Notes: generated from the letters alone by a model not told the origin. Counted from the first letter of the stretch, positions 19,113 through 30,968 are shown. The stretch is DNA of 64,000 bases from Erodium maritimum (GCA_963921825.1 OY997588.1:52770803-52834802), one strand, 5' to 3'. Program-made: numbers and translations.

Positions 19113-19410
19113 ATATATTTATCTTGTTTACCCTTCAACCTCTTCTCAATAGAATCTTGTCTCATTCTAAATAATCCATATCCAAATTCGTAAACGATGT
19201 TATAATATAAAACTAAATTAAACCTTCTAATTTGGAGGGGCTACTTCAATGCCATGCACAATATATTTATCTTGTTTACCCTTCAACCTCTTTTCTCAAT
19301 AGAATCTTGTCTCATTCTAAATAATCCATATCCAAATTCGTAAACGATGTTATAATATAAAACTAAAATAAACCTTCTAATTTGGAGGGGCTACTTCAAT
19401 GCAATGCACA
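19113..19410. repeat. 148-bp tandem duplication
   Basis: Two near-identical copies (19113-19260 and 19261-19410), each running from 'atatatttatcttgtttacc' to 'ggaggggctacttcaatgc', differ by a 2-bp indel and a few substitutions. Confidence 0.88.
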
Positions 19411-19491
19411 ATATGAAAAAGGGAAAAGTTGTACAATAACAACAGTCACACAGTAGGTAACTGAATCATAAACCCCACAAATCACACCAAT

Positions 19492-19493
<2 letters not shown>

Positions 19494-19586
<93 letters not shown>
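19494..19586. repeat. (TA)n microsatellite, about 90 bp
   Basis: An uninterrupted TA dinucleotide run. The minus-strand frame rich in IYIYIY at this place is produced by the repeat. Confidence 0.97.
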
Positions 19587-19588
<2 letters not shown>

Positions 19589-19637
19589 CATGTAACCTGA
19601 AATGGCAATATACAAGAGAACAAATTAAGTCACCCAC

Positions 19638-21463
19638 TGTAATAACCACTTCTGGTCAACGTCAGTCAAACCTGCGAAAAACAGGAAAATTTAAAAATTT
19701 TAAGACAGACACTTAACTTAACTTAAATTGACCCCGAGGGTCATGCCGGACTTAAGTTGACCCCGTTATCGACTAAAATGAGTTACGGGGGACTCAGGGC
19801 AACTTCCTGGTCATTTTGGGAAAGATTGATTTTTCGCTGGAAAAGTCACCCGAGCGACGTTTTGGTCCATTCGAGGACCGTTTTGGACCCGAAAAGCTTA
19901 GCCGTCGTCGTAGCGGTCTTAGTTGGGCCGTTTCCTTGAAGCCCGTCCAGTTTAAAATATTTTTGGGAAAAGTGCCCGTTCGGGGCCCGAAACGTCTGTT
20001 TTTCGCGAATCTGATTGGAAAATATCAACTAGATATTTTCCAAAAGGTATGGGACCCACCTTGACACTTGTCAAGTATATGGTGGTGTAATTTTTGGAGG
20101 GAAAATGGGTGGATGTGGTGAGTTGGCCGAGTATAGGGTAAAAGGGAAAGGAGTTGGAGTTAGTTGTTATTTGTTTTAAAAATTAGAAAGAGGAAGAGAG
20201 GTTTTAGAGAGAGAAGGAGAAGGAGAAGAAGAGAGAAGAAGGAAGGTTGAGCTAGGGTTGGTGATCGAGCCCTTGGATCGAGTCAAAGCAAAGAGCAATC
20301 CCGTTCCCCTCATTCTCCTCTACGGTAATACCCGAACCGATTCTCGTTTCGATTATTTTCAAGAGCTAGGGTTTGGTTATAAAATTTGGTTTAGGGTTGT
20401 GTAGAGATTAGAGAGGTGTTGGAGACGTTTTAGAGGTGTTTGGGAGAGAAATTTCACGTTTTCCGGTGACCGGAGGCTCGGGAGGAGCTCCGGCCACCGT
20501 GGATGGTGGCCGGCCGGCCATGTGGTGGCTGGCCGGAGGTGGCAGCAGCCACCACTTGGTGGCCGAGCCCCTCCCTCAAACCCTAGGGTCTCGGCCAAGC
20601 CTCTTGGGTGGGGCCCACGTGCTCGGTTGCTCGGGTTTTAATGTTCGGGTGGTTTAAAACGTCCCCCGGACCACTTTTTCCTAATCGAATCGAAATTTGG
20701 AATTAATTTGGAGAAGTTGTAATTAACGGGTTTTGGGAAACTTTAAACGTTAATTAATTGACTTAGAAGTCGGAATTCAATTCCGTCAAGTGCGTTGGGT
20801 TCCTTGAAATATTCTAAGACCGTAGAAACGAAAACGGGGACTTTTGGAGCCCCGGAAGGCAATTAACCAAAACCGGGCAGATTCGCCATGTCGGGCGAAT
20901 CTGGCCTTTACGGGTCCTTTTTCGGCAATATCGAATAATTGGGAAGTTTGGGAGTGATCGGCTTTGTCGGGGTTACGTTTGGGCGTTAAGTTTATTAATT
21001 TTCGGTTTATTCGTACTAGTTTAAAAGTACCTTGAATTTGTGTTCTTTTAGATCGTGCTACGGACCGAGGCAAGGGAAAGCTCGGCGAGTGACTAGGTCC
21101 ACTTCGGGTTTTGTTGGAGCGCTTTTGGATCTATATACGAGGTAGGGAAAAGTAGCCGGATCTCGGCCCTGATTAGGGAAAGTTAATAGTAGAATTTCAT
21201 GTGACACCGGGGTGTCGTGGGTTGAGTAGATTTATTTAATTATTAGAAAAGCATGATACGGGATTGTAGCGTTCAAGAGAAAAGCATGTGACACTTAGTA
21301 GTGTCGTAGGAACAGAGAACTTAGCGATAATTGAATTACTGGAGGCATATGACCATGCCCGGAGGTTGTTTGTGAAACTAGTGATTTTAGGACCGTTGGA
21401 GGCATCGAGTATGCCGGAGGTTGTCGTGCGTTTTATTTAATTGTTGAGTTTGGGTGGCCTTGA
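19638..21463 (+). mobile_element. 5' LTR of the gypsy element, first segment
   Basis: Matches 36462-38264 of the 3' LTR. It carries 24 bp (about 20503-20526, GC-rich 'ccaccgtggatggtggccgg' and next bases) that the 3' LTR lacks. It ends at the copia insertion, whose TSD CTTGA occupies 21459-21463. Confidence 0.95.
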
Positions 21464-23150
21464 TGTTGGGTCTCGAGGTAGGGTTGGAGATGAACCAACT
21501 CGCAGCGGAAAATCAATGAAAACCAAGAGACGATTAAACCATGAAACAACTAACAAAGAATAGATTCACAAGAGAAAAATTCAGCACTATTTCTTACCAA
21601 AACAAGAACACCGGTTAACGAATGATTGGCTTGAGTCTCCAAGACGCCTACGTATCCACATGGGAATCAAAGCCACGTAGTTCTTCTCTTTGAGGACTCA
21701 AGAACACAAACATGGAGGTGGAAATTAGCCAAACCCGAAATGGCCATGGAAGAGGGAGAGAAAATGTGTTTCCTATTCTTGTCTTGTGTTTGTTATGTTG
21801 AAAAAAGATGACTTAAACATAACAAAACCCATACTTGTCCAACTAAAGGCATGTGACAAGTATGGTGTCAAGTAAGGTGTAAATAGGACAAAGTATGGCA
21901 AGACAAGATTGGGTTAGGTGGTGAATCACCAACACCTTAATCCTTGTCTTGCTTACTTAGTACTAATTAATCAAGACTTGATTAATTAGTTCCATGGGCC
22001 TTGGTTGCATGGGCCTTTCATGGGCCTCTTGGAACATGGCCCGTGGCCATTTCCAACGAGGTCCCGTGATTCGCTCATCGCCTCCAAGCCTTCCATACCG
22101 GAAATGTCCAACATTATCCGACGCGATCAATCCCAAGACTCCAAGCCTTGTCTCGATCCGTAAAGTCCTATTCACTTACGGGCACATGACCCAAAACCCA
22201 TTTTTGGTCATGTCCCGAGACAACTCCCTTTTGGTCATTCTCCATAAATGTGTCAATGAGTTTCATCCTCCGGTGTGACCCTTAGGTTTATGCATGTCAA
22301 TAGATCAACGTAAAATCTCATTTTACTTGATCCTATTTAAGTGGCAACTAACGAGACTTTAGTATTGCCTGACACTACATAACGAATCGACCCTGTCGAT
22401 TCTAACCTTTCCGTCGTCCCTGTCATTATCCTTTTATCTCCGATATCCTGATTGAGATAAGGCATAGAGCCGTCATCCTTATTATTCTCAATCACCGTTC
22501 CTTGATATGTGAGATGACTGAAGATATGATACCCAGTATCATGTGCATGGCCATGCTATTCTTCCAGTCACTCTCGATCAAGCGGCCGAGAACCGATATC
22601 TTTCCCATACCTTAGTATGAGGGATAAATCCCTTAGCCGTCTTTTGTGTCACTCATGTAGCCCGTCCCCAAGCCAATCCTGGCCGTTATGGAAGCCCTGT
22701 TACGGACAACGTTAGGATCAGGTCAAACTCAGTTGTTGACTACATAGCGATCACAAAGACTCTTTGGTCTAAGGATACATGACAAGCTACAACACTGAAT
22801 ATGTTCATGACTTAATCTATGGCACATATTCAGGGCGGGTCGTCCAATATCATGTCCCACATGATATCTATGATCAGACTCCGGAATCCCATTCCAATGA
22901 CTAACAGAACGTAAGCCATAAAGAGACATCTTTCATACTAGTCGCTTCTAGTGAAGCTTTGTTGACTAGGGACCCATCGAGTGTGATCTATCTCGATCTA
23001 TGGTTCTATTCGCATGGTGGGCATAGATCAGAGCACACGTCGATATATTACTCCAACACATAAGTAATATAAAGCCGCTTTAATTTTATTGCTAACGATG
23101 ATATGTACATTTGGACATTTAGGATTGAACTACGGGCACTAAGACTAACA
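21464..23150 (-). mobile_element. copia 3' LTR
   Basis: A 1687-bp repeat essentially identical to 28229-29915. The adjacent internal sequence atctcccacttgcccta is the complement of a purine-rich AAGTGGGAGAT polypurine tract, which shows this is the 3' LTR on the minus strand. Confidence 0.95.
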
Positions 23151-23301
23151 ATCTCCCACTTGCCCTAGTTCCAATCTAAACTCCAATATGTCCCCATCGA
23201 CTTTACATGTCTAACATGTTCAGGCAGTGACACTGCCTTAGTCAAAGGGTTGGCTATGTTATCATCTGTTGCAATATCGGTTATCTTCACTTCACCTCAG
23301 T

Positions 23302-23499
23302 TCAGTATTTATCTGATGAGGTGGATACGCCGCAGTACATGTTTGGATTTGTTATGCGATCTAGGCTTTTAGCTTGCGCAATGGCCCTTGTGTTGTCGCA
23401 AAATGGATTCACCGGACTGGATGGGTTTTTAATTACACCCAGCCCTGCCATGAATTTCCAAATCCACATAGCCTCCTTAGCTGCCTCTGCAGCATCCAT
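23302..23499 (-). pseudogene. copia RNase H fragment
   Basis: 'AAKEAMWIWKF', 'VNPFCDNTRAIAQA' and 'ITNPNMYCGVSTSSDKY' follow the copia RNase H pattern in which the catalytic Asp lies in CDNxxAI. Only the C-terminal half is in one frame. Confidence 0.85.
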
Positions 23500-23737
23500 G
23501 TACTTGGCCTCTGTCGTAGATTCGGCAATGGTATCTTGCTTTACGCTTTCCCAGCTAAAGCTCTGCCATTCAGCGTAAACACATATCCTGATTGACTTCT
23601 AAAGTCATCTGGATTTGTCTTGGAAAACTAGCGTCTACTCATCCTTCGACGACTAGTTCAGCATCATCTTTCCCCCGGGTTAGAATGATGTCTACTGGTA
23701 CAACATAAGGCTTACGAGACGTCTGGTCTCATACATG

Positions 23738-24718
23738 TCATGGCATATATGATCGATCCTGCCCCCAGGCGCATAGGATTCTCATCATCCTTTTCAGCTC
23801 ATCAGGTGTCTTAGGACACTGAGTCTTGCTGAGATGAATGCCATGACTAGTGGGTAAGAGTCCTTTCTTTGAATCGAGCATTAAGAACCTACTCAATGCC
23901 TTGTTCACATAGGTTCCCTGACTTAAATCCAAGACCCTCTTGGTGCGATCTCTACATATCTGAATCCTTAAGATATAAGAAGCATCGCCTAAGTCCTTTA
24001 TTGAAAAACACTTCCTCAACCAAGCTTTAGTCTCGTGCAAGGTTGGGATGTCGTTTTCAATGAGAACTAGAAAGGTAATCTTGCTCCCACTAGCCTTCTT
24101 ATAAACGCAAGATTCATCCTCATTCTTGATTAAGCCAAATCCAATTACAGCTTCATCAAAACGAAGGATCCAACTCCGAGAAGTTCGTTTCAATCCATAA
24201 ATGGATTTCAACAACTTATAAATCTTTCCTTTATTCTTCGGATCGTCAAAACCTTTGGGCCGAGACATACAAACGTACTCAGTCAAATTTCCATTTAGGA
24301 AAGCGGTTTTGACATCCACTTGCCATATCTCGTAATTATGATACGCAGTTATGTCAAGAAGAATTTGGATCGATTTTGACCATAGCCACTAAGGAGAAGG
24401 TTTTCTCATAGTCAATCCATGCCTATAACCTTTCGCCACCAGTTGAGCTTTGTAGGTCAGAGGGTTGCCATCCATGTCCATCTTCACCTTGAAGATACAT
24501 TTGCATCCGATGGTCCTCACACCATTGATGGGATCAACCGGTTCCCAGACTCGGTTGTCCGACATGGATTGCATTTCCTCCCTCATGGCTCCCAGCCATA
24601 ACTCGGAGTTGGGCCCATCCACGACTTCCTGAAAGGTGGCTGGATCATCGTGATCCACCATGACTTCATTGTCACCTCCGGATACCATATCTTGGAGGTG
24701 GAAGATTGATCCTTTCAA
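23738..24718 (-). pseudogene. copia reverse transcriptase, catalytic segment missing
   Basis: Two frames, 24389-24718 and 23738-24319. They contain WLGAMREEMQSM, then KCIFKVKMDMDG, then after a frame break VDVKTAFLNGNL, 'IYKLLKSIYGLK' and 'WLRKCFSIKDLGDASYIL'. In copia RT the palm active site YVDD normally sits between LVL and the following IGND. Here the sequence runs FLVLIENDIPTL with no YVDD, equivalent to loss of about seven codons at about 24061. The copy at 55152-55370 has the same gap. Confidence 0.85.
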
Positions 24719-24806
24719 ATCGCCTTGGACCTTTCGGAATTGTAACAGGAATTGGTTCTTACTCTACGACAATCTCTGGCTCCTTTCTACTGGGTTGCCA
24801 ATTGGT

Positions 24807-25553
24807 TTAGACAGATCTGTACCATCCTGAATTTCTTCGAGATGCACAGTCCTCCCAATGACGTCTTTGGAAACAAAACTCATTTTCCATAAAGACCCCA
24901 CCCCATGCGACGAACACCATGTTCTCACTGGGATTGTAGAAATAGTATCCCCTTGTTGCTTTGGGACACCACACGAAGGTGCATATCTCAGATCTTGGTT
25001 CGAGCTTAGTCGAAACCAAATGTTTCACATAAGCCTCGCAACCACAAATCTTTAGGAAGGACAAAGCGGGCATCATCCCGTACCATTTTAAAATGGTGTC
25101 CCTTCCACACCCTTCGTCGAAGCCCGATTCACTATGAATGCGGTCGTCTCTAGAGCATAACCCCAGAAAGAGATTGGGAGATCAGTCCAACTAATAATGG
25201 AACGGACCATTGTCTAACAATGTCCGATTTCTCCGTTTGGCTACACCTTTCATCTACAGTGTCCCAAGAGGAGTCCATTCCAAAAGGATCCCATTCTCTT
25301 TTAGATGATCTAATAACTCTGTGGTCAAGTATTTTCCACCTGGATCCAATCGAAGTGCCTTAATACCTTTGTCGAGCTGGTTTTCTACTTTAGTCTTAAA
25401 CTCTTTGAATTTATCAAAAGCTTCAGACTTATGTCTCAGCGAATAGACATAACCATATTTACTGTAATCATCAGTAAATCTGATAAAGTAGCTAAAACCC
25501 CTCCTGGCAAGTGAACTTATTGATCTACACACATTCGAGTGTATCAGCCCCAA
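24807..25553 (-). pseudogene. copia integrase, broken
   Basis: The frame 25254-25553 has FIRFTDDYSKYGYVY, then SEAFDKFKEFK, then GIKALRLDPGGKYL, matching the integrase core (catalytic Asp in FTDDYS; the usual RSDRGGEY appears as LDPGGKY, so the second catalytic Asp is retained). The frame 24807-25076 has the C-terminal 'FLKICGCEAYVKHL' and 'GYYFYNPSENMVFVA'. Frameshifts separate the two. Confidence 0.85.
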
Positions 25554-25572
25554 TAATTCACCCGCCCTTTCA

Positions 25573-26182
25573 TCACGATCGATAAAAGGGCACTTTAGTC
25601 ATTTTGCCCATCAAACAAACCTTGCACCTATCGATCGAATGGAATTCGAATGAACCTGAAAGTCCGCACTTCTGAAGTGCTGATAGGTGCTTCTTGTTTA
25701 TGCGACCTAGATGACAGTGCCTTAACAGAGTTAGGTTTAAATCGTTGGATTTAGATCTCTTGGTGTTAACGGAATATATAGAACTTGAGGCATTGTTACC
25801 CATATCTAATATGTACAATCCTCCAACCAAGTCAGTACTTGTATAAAACATATCATTGCATAAAACATTGAAAACTCCATTTCCAATATTAACATTATAT
25901 CCTTCCTTGTCAAACACGGATACAGATATAATATTCCTACTAAAAGTAGGTATGCAATATACATTATACAATACTAAGACAAGGCCACTTGGCAAAGCAA
26001 GACTCATGGATCCTACAGCAGTTGCCACAACTCTGAGGTCCACTTCGTGCTTTCCAAACCTCTCCTACTTTCAGCCACCATATATAAGTGCATGTGTGAG
26101 ATTCAGTCCTGGTATCTAATACCCATGAATCTTCGGAAGTAGAGAGATGTAGCTCTATAGAGTTAATACCGAATGAAGGCAC
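25573..26182 (-). pseudogene. copia protease and GAG-pre-integrase region, broken
   Basis: The frame 25964-26182 contains 'SWVLDTRTESHTC', where copia proteases have a WxxDTGAxxH-type active site; the Gly of DTG is Arg. The frame 25573-26043 has 'LLRHCHLGRINKKHLSALQK' and 'CKVCLMGKMTKVPF', the zinc-binding H-H-C-C pattern of the GAG-pre-integrase domain. Confidence 0.85.
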
Positions 26183-26310
26183 GGTCCCACCGCCCTTCCT
26201 TAGATCATCCAGGTTTCCTGATGAAGGCGCAGTCCTACTGCCCTTCTTCAGATCATCCAGGCTATTTGATGAAGGCGCAGTCCCACTGCCCTTCTTCAGA
26301 TCAGCCGTGA
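26172..26310 (-). repeat. 54-bp in-frame tandem triplication in copia gag-protease linker
   Basis: Three units with 'tgcccttcttcagatca' spaced 54 bp apart encode DLKKGS-TAPSS type repeats on the minus strand. The homologous region of the other copies (about 48050-48090 and 57353-57390) has a single unit. Confidence 0.8.
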
Positions 26311-26334
26311 ACTTCCTGTAATCCCGGTTCCAAT

Positions 26335-26672
26335 GACCAGGCTGTTGGCAGTAGAAGCAGACATTCTCAGGTGTCTCATCTTTCCTGCCAAGTGCGCATG
26401 GGCCCAGCCCTTGCCACTTCCAATTCCCTTGTTGACCATCAGAATATCCTTGGATCCCAGATCCCTGAGATATTCTTCTCAGCAGTTAATGACACTTCAT
26501 GTAACTCTGATATGGTCTTAGAGACAGCCTTGTCAAGGACATATTCTTTGCGTTCAGACTTGAGGACTATCCTCAAAATTCTGTACCAGTCCAAATAGTT
26601 TGTCCCATTTAGATTGACCCTGTCAAGAATGGTTTTTAATGACAAACTATTAATGTTCGCTGAATTTGCCAT
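26335..26672 (-). pseudogene. copia gag, internally deleted
   Basis: Starts MANSANINSLSLKTILDRV and continues NGTNYLDWYRILRIVL, the conserved N terminus of this copia Gag. Compared with the fuller copies at 48080-48673 and 57378-57995, about 60 codons are missing between VLDKA and KTISELH. A CCHC knuckle start (VCFYCQQPGHW) follows on the minus strand near 26340-26370. Confidence 0.85.
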
Positions 26673-26689
26673 TTGATCTACAACAGATA

Positions 26690-28215
26690 AAATTCAATCA
26701 GTAAACTGAATAAATTTTATGAAGATCAAGCTTAAACACCAACAATCAATTCTAAACCTTTAGAATCTGAAACCAAGATCCTTGATTCACTCGATTAAGC
26801 TGAACTAATGCTCACCACTTAATCGAGCTATGTAGGTAGGACTCCATCCAATCACATCCAATGTGACTCTTGGCTAGGGTATGTACTTATGTACACGGCT
26901 TACCCTATCTGTTACCCTAGCTCAACCTCAGGCTGAGAATCGTAGTCGGGTCCACCAATTTTCAACTATGGCCCGTCACTATGTAGGTGCTCCGCTAATG
27001 CGCACGACACCCACATATGTCGTCCAAACCTACTACCCCACTTCCCCATGGATGCTCCGCTAATGCGCACGACACCCATAGGACGGGGAGGTAGTAAGGT
27101 GTTGATGATTGGGAGGTATCGGACATGACCCGCTTTTACTTGTCCAGTTGTGTTCAAAACTTTGGCACATCCTAGATGCGATGAGCACATCAACTACATT
27201 CCAAATGCAATGATGCCTCAAATTACATCCAATGTAATTCTTCCTTTGAACCCGTCAACTACATCCAATGCAATGACGGTTCTAAGGGTTCACACACAAG
27301 GATTAAAATTCCAATTTTATCTTTGCATGTGAGGTGATATGCTCGGTAAATAAAGTTAAGCATGCAATTCTAAAACACATAGAATTAATCATGCATAAAC
27401 TAAACCAAGCATAAAGCGATAAATGTGCACATAATAGCCCCCTAAACTAACTCCTACTAGCTTCTTGAGCTCCACCGACTCCAAGCCGATGCCAACACCC
27501 GAAAAGCCACCAAATGACCTTTTCGCCTTTTCTTCGTCTTGAGCAAAAAATTACAATTTAATACACGACTCGCAGGTCGGGAATAAATAAATATTACAAA
27601 CAAGTGGTTCGACGACCACACCTTGAAAGAATAATTACACGCTAACACTAACGGCTCGCAAGCCGTGAAAAACGATAAATAATTAAATCGAGCTCGGGGC
27701 TATTATGTACACCATGCCAACATCACATCACACATCGTGTTATCAAACAAGCATGTTATCAAACATCATGTGATTTTCCGGTTTTAATTAATAGCCAAGT
27801 TTCAAAGTTTTTTGATGCTCGGTTTATCGAAACCGTTCAAAAATGAAACTTTTGATCATTTGATCTTCGAGTTCGTCATGACGGTTCCAAACTCGTCATA
27901 ACTAACAAAAAGGTTTAGCCTTGGCATATCAACCATCCAATGGTCATGCTTGGCCTAGCTCCGTCCAACGGAGCCCCGTTCGGTCCCGGTTTCGGCTCCC
28001 CGAGAGTCCCGTTCCCGAGACCCGAAAAATCAAAAAAATTTCAAAATTTCCAGATTTGAAATAATTTTCAAAAATTCATTTTACATGCATTAAATCCATG
28101 AACAAGAATTTAAAACATGTTATCAAACAATTTAGCAAAACAACATGCCAAAAACGAAACTTTCAAGCAAAACCGAAACTTTGAACACCGTCTTGTGAAT
28201 CCCGAAGGTAGCACG
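26690..28215 (-). other. copia 5' untranslated leader
   Basis: About 1.5 kb between gag and the PBS with no coding frame. It contains a local duplication of 'gctccgctaatgcgcacgac' near 26987 and 27053. The same leader, diverged, is at 48690-50198 and 57990-58390. Confidence 0.75.
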
Positions 28216-28227
28216 GCTCTGATACCA
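28216..28227 (-). promoter_or_regulatory. copia primer binding site (tRNA-iMet)
   Basis: On the minus strand TGGTATCAGAGC, complementary to the 3' end of plant initiator Met tRNA, one base inside the 5' LTR boundary. Confidence 0.93.
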
Positions 28228-28228
28228 C

Positions 28229-29915
28229 TGTTGGGTCTCGAGGTAGGGTTGGAGATGAACCAACTCGCAGCGGAAAATCAATGAAAACCAAGAGACGATT
28301 AAACCATGAAACAACTAACAAAGAATAGATTCACAAGAGAAAAATTCAGCACTATTTCTTACCAAAACAAGAACACCGGTTAACGAATGATTGGCTTGAG
28401 TCTCCAAGACGCCTACGTATCCACATGGGAATCAAAGCCACGTAGTTCTTCTCTTTGAGGACTCAAGAACACAAACATGGAGGTGGAAATTAGCCAAACC
28501 CGAAATGGCCATGGAAGAGGGAGAGAAAATGTGTTTCCTATTCTTGTCTTGTGTTTGTTATGTTGAAAAAAGATGACTTAAACATAACAAAACCCATACT
28601 TGTCCAACTAAAGGCATGTGACAAGTATGGTGTCAAGTAAGGTGTAAATAGGACAAAGTATGGCAAGACAAGATTGGGTTAGGTGGTGAATCACCAACAC
28701 CTTAATCCTTGTCTTGCTTACTTAGTACTAATTAATCAAGACTTGATTAATTAGTTCCATGGGCCTTGGTTGCATGGGCCTTTCATGGGCCTCTTGGAAC
28801 ATGGCCCGTGGCCATTTCCAACGAGGTCCCGTGATTCGCTCATCGCCTCCAAGCCTTCCATACCGGAAATGTCCAACATTATCCGACGCGATCAATCCCA
28901 AGACTCCAAGCCTTGTCTCGATCCGTAAAGTCCTATTCACTTACGGGCACATGACCCAAAACCCATTTTTGGTCATGTCCCGAGACAACTCCCTTTTGGT
29001 CATTCTCCATAAATGTGTCAATGAGTTTCATCCTCCGGTGTGACCCTTAGGTTTATGCATGTCAATAGATCAACGTAAAATCTCATTTTACTTGATCCTA
29101 TTTAAGTGGCAACTAACGAGACTTTAGTATTGCCTGACACTACATAACGAATCGACCCTGTCGATTCTAACCTTTCCGTCGTCCCTGTCATTATCCTTTT
29201 ATCTCCGATATCCTGATTGAGATAAGGCATAGAGCCGTCATCCTTATTATTCTCAATCACCGTTCCTTGATATGTGAGATGACTGAAGATATGATACCCA
29301 GTATCATGTGCATGGCCATGCTATTCTTCCAGTCACTCTCGATCAAGCGGCCGAGAACCGATATCTTTCCCATACCTTAGTATGAGGGATAAATCCCTTA
29401 GCCGTCTTTTGTGTCACTCATGTAGCCCGTCCCCAAGCCAATCCTGGCCGTTATGGAAGCCCTGTTACGGACAACGTTAGGATCAGGTCAAACTCAGTTG
29501 TTGACTACATAGCGATCACAAAGACTCTTTGGTCTAAGGATACATGACAAGCTACAACACTGAATATGTTCATGACTTAATCTATGGCACATATTCAGGG
29601 CGGGTCGTCCAATATCATGTCCCACATGATATCTATGATCAGACTCCGGAATCCCATTCCAATGACTAACAGAACGTAAGCCATAAAGAGCCATCTTTCA
29701 TACTAGTCGCTTCTAGTGAAGCTTTGTTGACTAGGGACCCATCGAGTGTGATCTATCTCGATCTATGGTTCTATTCGCATGGTGGGCATAGATCAGAGCA
29801 CACGTCGATATATTACTCCAACACATAAGTAATATAAAGCCGCTTTAATTTTATTGCTAACGATGATATGTACATTTGGACATTTAGGATTGAACTACGG
29901 GCACTAAGACTAACA
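28229..29915 (-). mobile_element. copia 5' LTR
   Basis: 1687 bp, the promoter-bearing LTR of the minus-strand element, next to the PBS. Essentially identical to 21464-23150. Confidence 0.95.
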
Positions 29916-30145
29916 CTTGAGAGCCCGTATTTAATTGTTGAGTTTGGGTGGCCTTGAGAGCCCGTATTTAATTGTTGAGTCGGGGTGGCCATGAGAGCCG
30001 TGTATTTAATTTGGTGTCTTGAGTGGCAGTGAGTGCCCGTGGGGTTGTTGAACCCGAGTCTTGACTGTTGAGGTGTCTTGAGTGGCCTTGAGTGCCTGTG
30101 TGATTGAACTTGCCTGTGATTGTGATTGTGGTTACCTGGGGTGGT

Positions 30146-30385
30146 GAGTTCTAAAGGTCGACAGCCTGATCCGACTTAGTGTCGATGAATTGCGAGTTTT
30201 AAAGGTCGACAGCCTGATCCGACTTAGTGTCGATGAATTGCGAGTTCTAAAGGTCGACAGCCTGATCCGACTTAGTGTCGATGAATTGCGAGTTTTAAAG
30301 GTCGACAGCCTGATCCGACTTAGTGTCGAGGAATTGCGAGTTTGAAAGGTCGACAGCCTGATCCGACTTCGTGTCGAGGAATTGC
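30146..30385 (+). repeat. 48-bp x 5 tandem array in gypsy LTR
   Basis: Five units each containing 'aggtcgacagcctgatccga' and 'gtcga(t/g)gaattgc'. The same five-unit array is at 38489-38728 in the 3' LTR. Confidence 0.95.
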
Positions 30386-30673
30386 GATAGGTCGAACCCT
30401 GACCTGATTGAGATTGGTTACTGAGCAGCTGGTGTGCGATCCTTTGTGATCTTGTTTGGTGTTGTGTCGTTTCGTTCGAGTCCTTGAGGAGGTCGTCGAT
30501 AGTTGTATCGGGTCTACACTGTTTTTATCGAGTGTCGAGCCTGTTGAGGAAGGTGACGGGTTGTGGGTCTGTTGAGTACTTGAGTTGGGGACTGTAGTCC
30601 CGGCGTTGGGTTTGGTTTTAGTGTTACTGGCTTTTTCTGCTAATTATGCCATAGTCAGTCTGTTATCCGTGGA

Positions 30674-30691
30674 GGTGAGCGAACGCTCACC
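30674..30691 (+). promoter_or_regulatory. conserved 8-bp-stem hairpin in gypsy LTR
   Basis: GGTGAGCG-AA-CGCTCACC, a perfect 8-bp inverted repeat with a 2-nt spacer. It is retained in the older LTR (1670-1687) and the 3' LTR (39017-39034) and is followed each time by 'gcttttcctacag', which looks like a splice acceptor. Confidence 0.7.
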
Positions 30692-30968
30692 CCTAGCTGC
30701 TTTTCCTACAGGTACTGATCACCGGACGGACTAGGTGAGCTCTTGAAGTTCATGGAGCTTGGAGCGGAGCCTGGTCTTTACTTTTGTTGAGTCTAGTGAC
30801 GGATGTTGTACCTTGTCCACTTGTTGGGACGTTTTTGTATTGTAAATGCTATTATTTTGAGAAGTAAATGGAAATGTCAAAACTTTTATTGAAAACAGGT
30901 TTCAAGTGTTCATGTTTTAAATGTTCGCGTCCCGAGTTCGGTTCGCTGAAATTTGGGGCGTGACAGCT

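Larger units (their letters stand above)
18235..19637. other. AT-rich non-coding body right of the Helitron terminus
   Basis: No gene. It contains a repeated 33-bp phrase 'tccctccttgatagcatctt...' near 18754 and 18966, the 148-bp tandem duplication (19113-19410) and a long TA microsatellite. It is the left half of the target into which the gypsy element inserted and is continuous with 39309 onward. Confidence 0.5.
21464..29915 (-). mobile_element. complete but defective Ty1/copia element inserted in the gypsy 5' LTR
   Basis: Runs from TGTTGGGTCTC to GACTAACA (8452 bp) with the perfect 5-bp TSD CTTGA at 21459-21463 and 29916-29920. It is transcribed leftward: 5' LTR 28229-29915, PBS 28216-28227, a long leader, gag about 26335-26672, protease/GAG-pre-integrase 25573-26182, integrase 24807-25553, RT 23738-24718, RNase H 23302-23499, PPT 23151-23163, 3' LTR 21464-23150. 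The LTRs are 1687 bp each, and I saw only one difference (22927 A versus 29692 C). The coding region is broken by stops, frameshifts and deletions, so it cannot move by itself. Confidence 0.95.
29916..30965 (+). mobile_element. 5' LTR of the gypsy element, second segment
   Basis: Continues the gypsy 5' LTR after the copia insertion, starting with the duplicated CTTGA. It matches 38260-39308 and ends GGGGCGTGACA directly before the PBS. Confidence 0.95.

Noticed and set aside
19396..19623. Minus-strand frame with long IYIYIY run
   Set aside because: Produced by the (TA)n microsatellite.
30146..30385. Regularly spaced 48-bp repeats resembling a CRISPR array
   Set aside because: Units are contiguous without unique spacers, lie in an LTR of a eukaryotic retrotransposon, and are duplicated in the other LTR.
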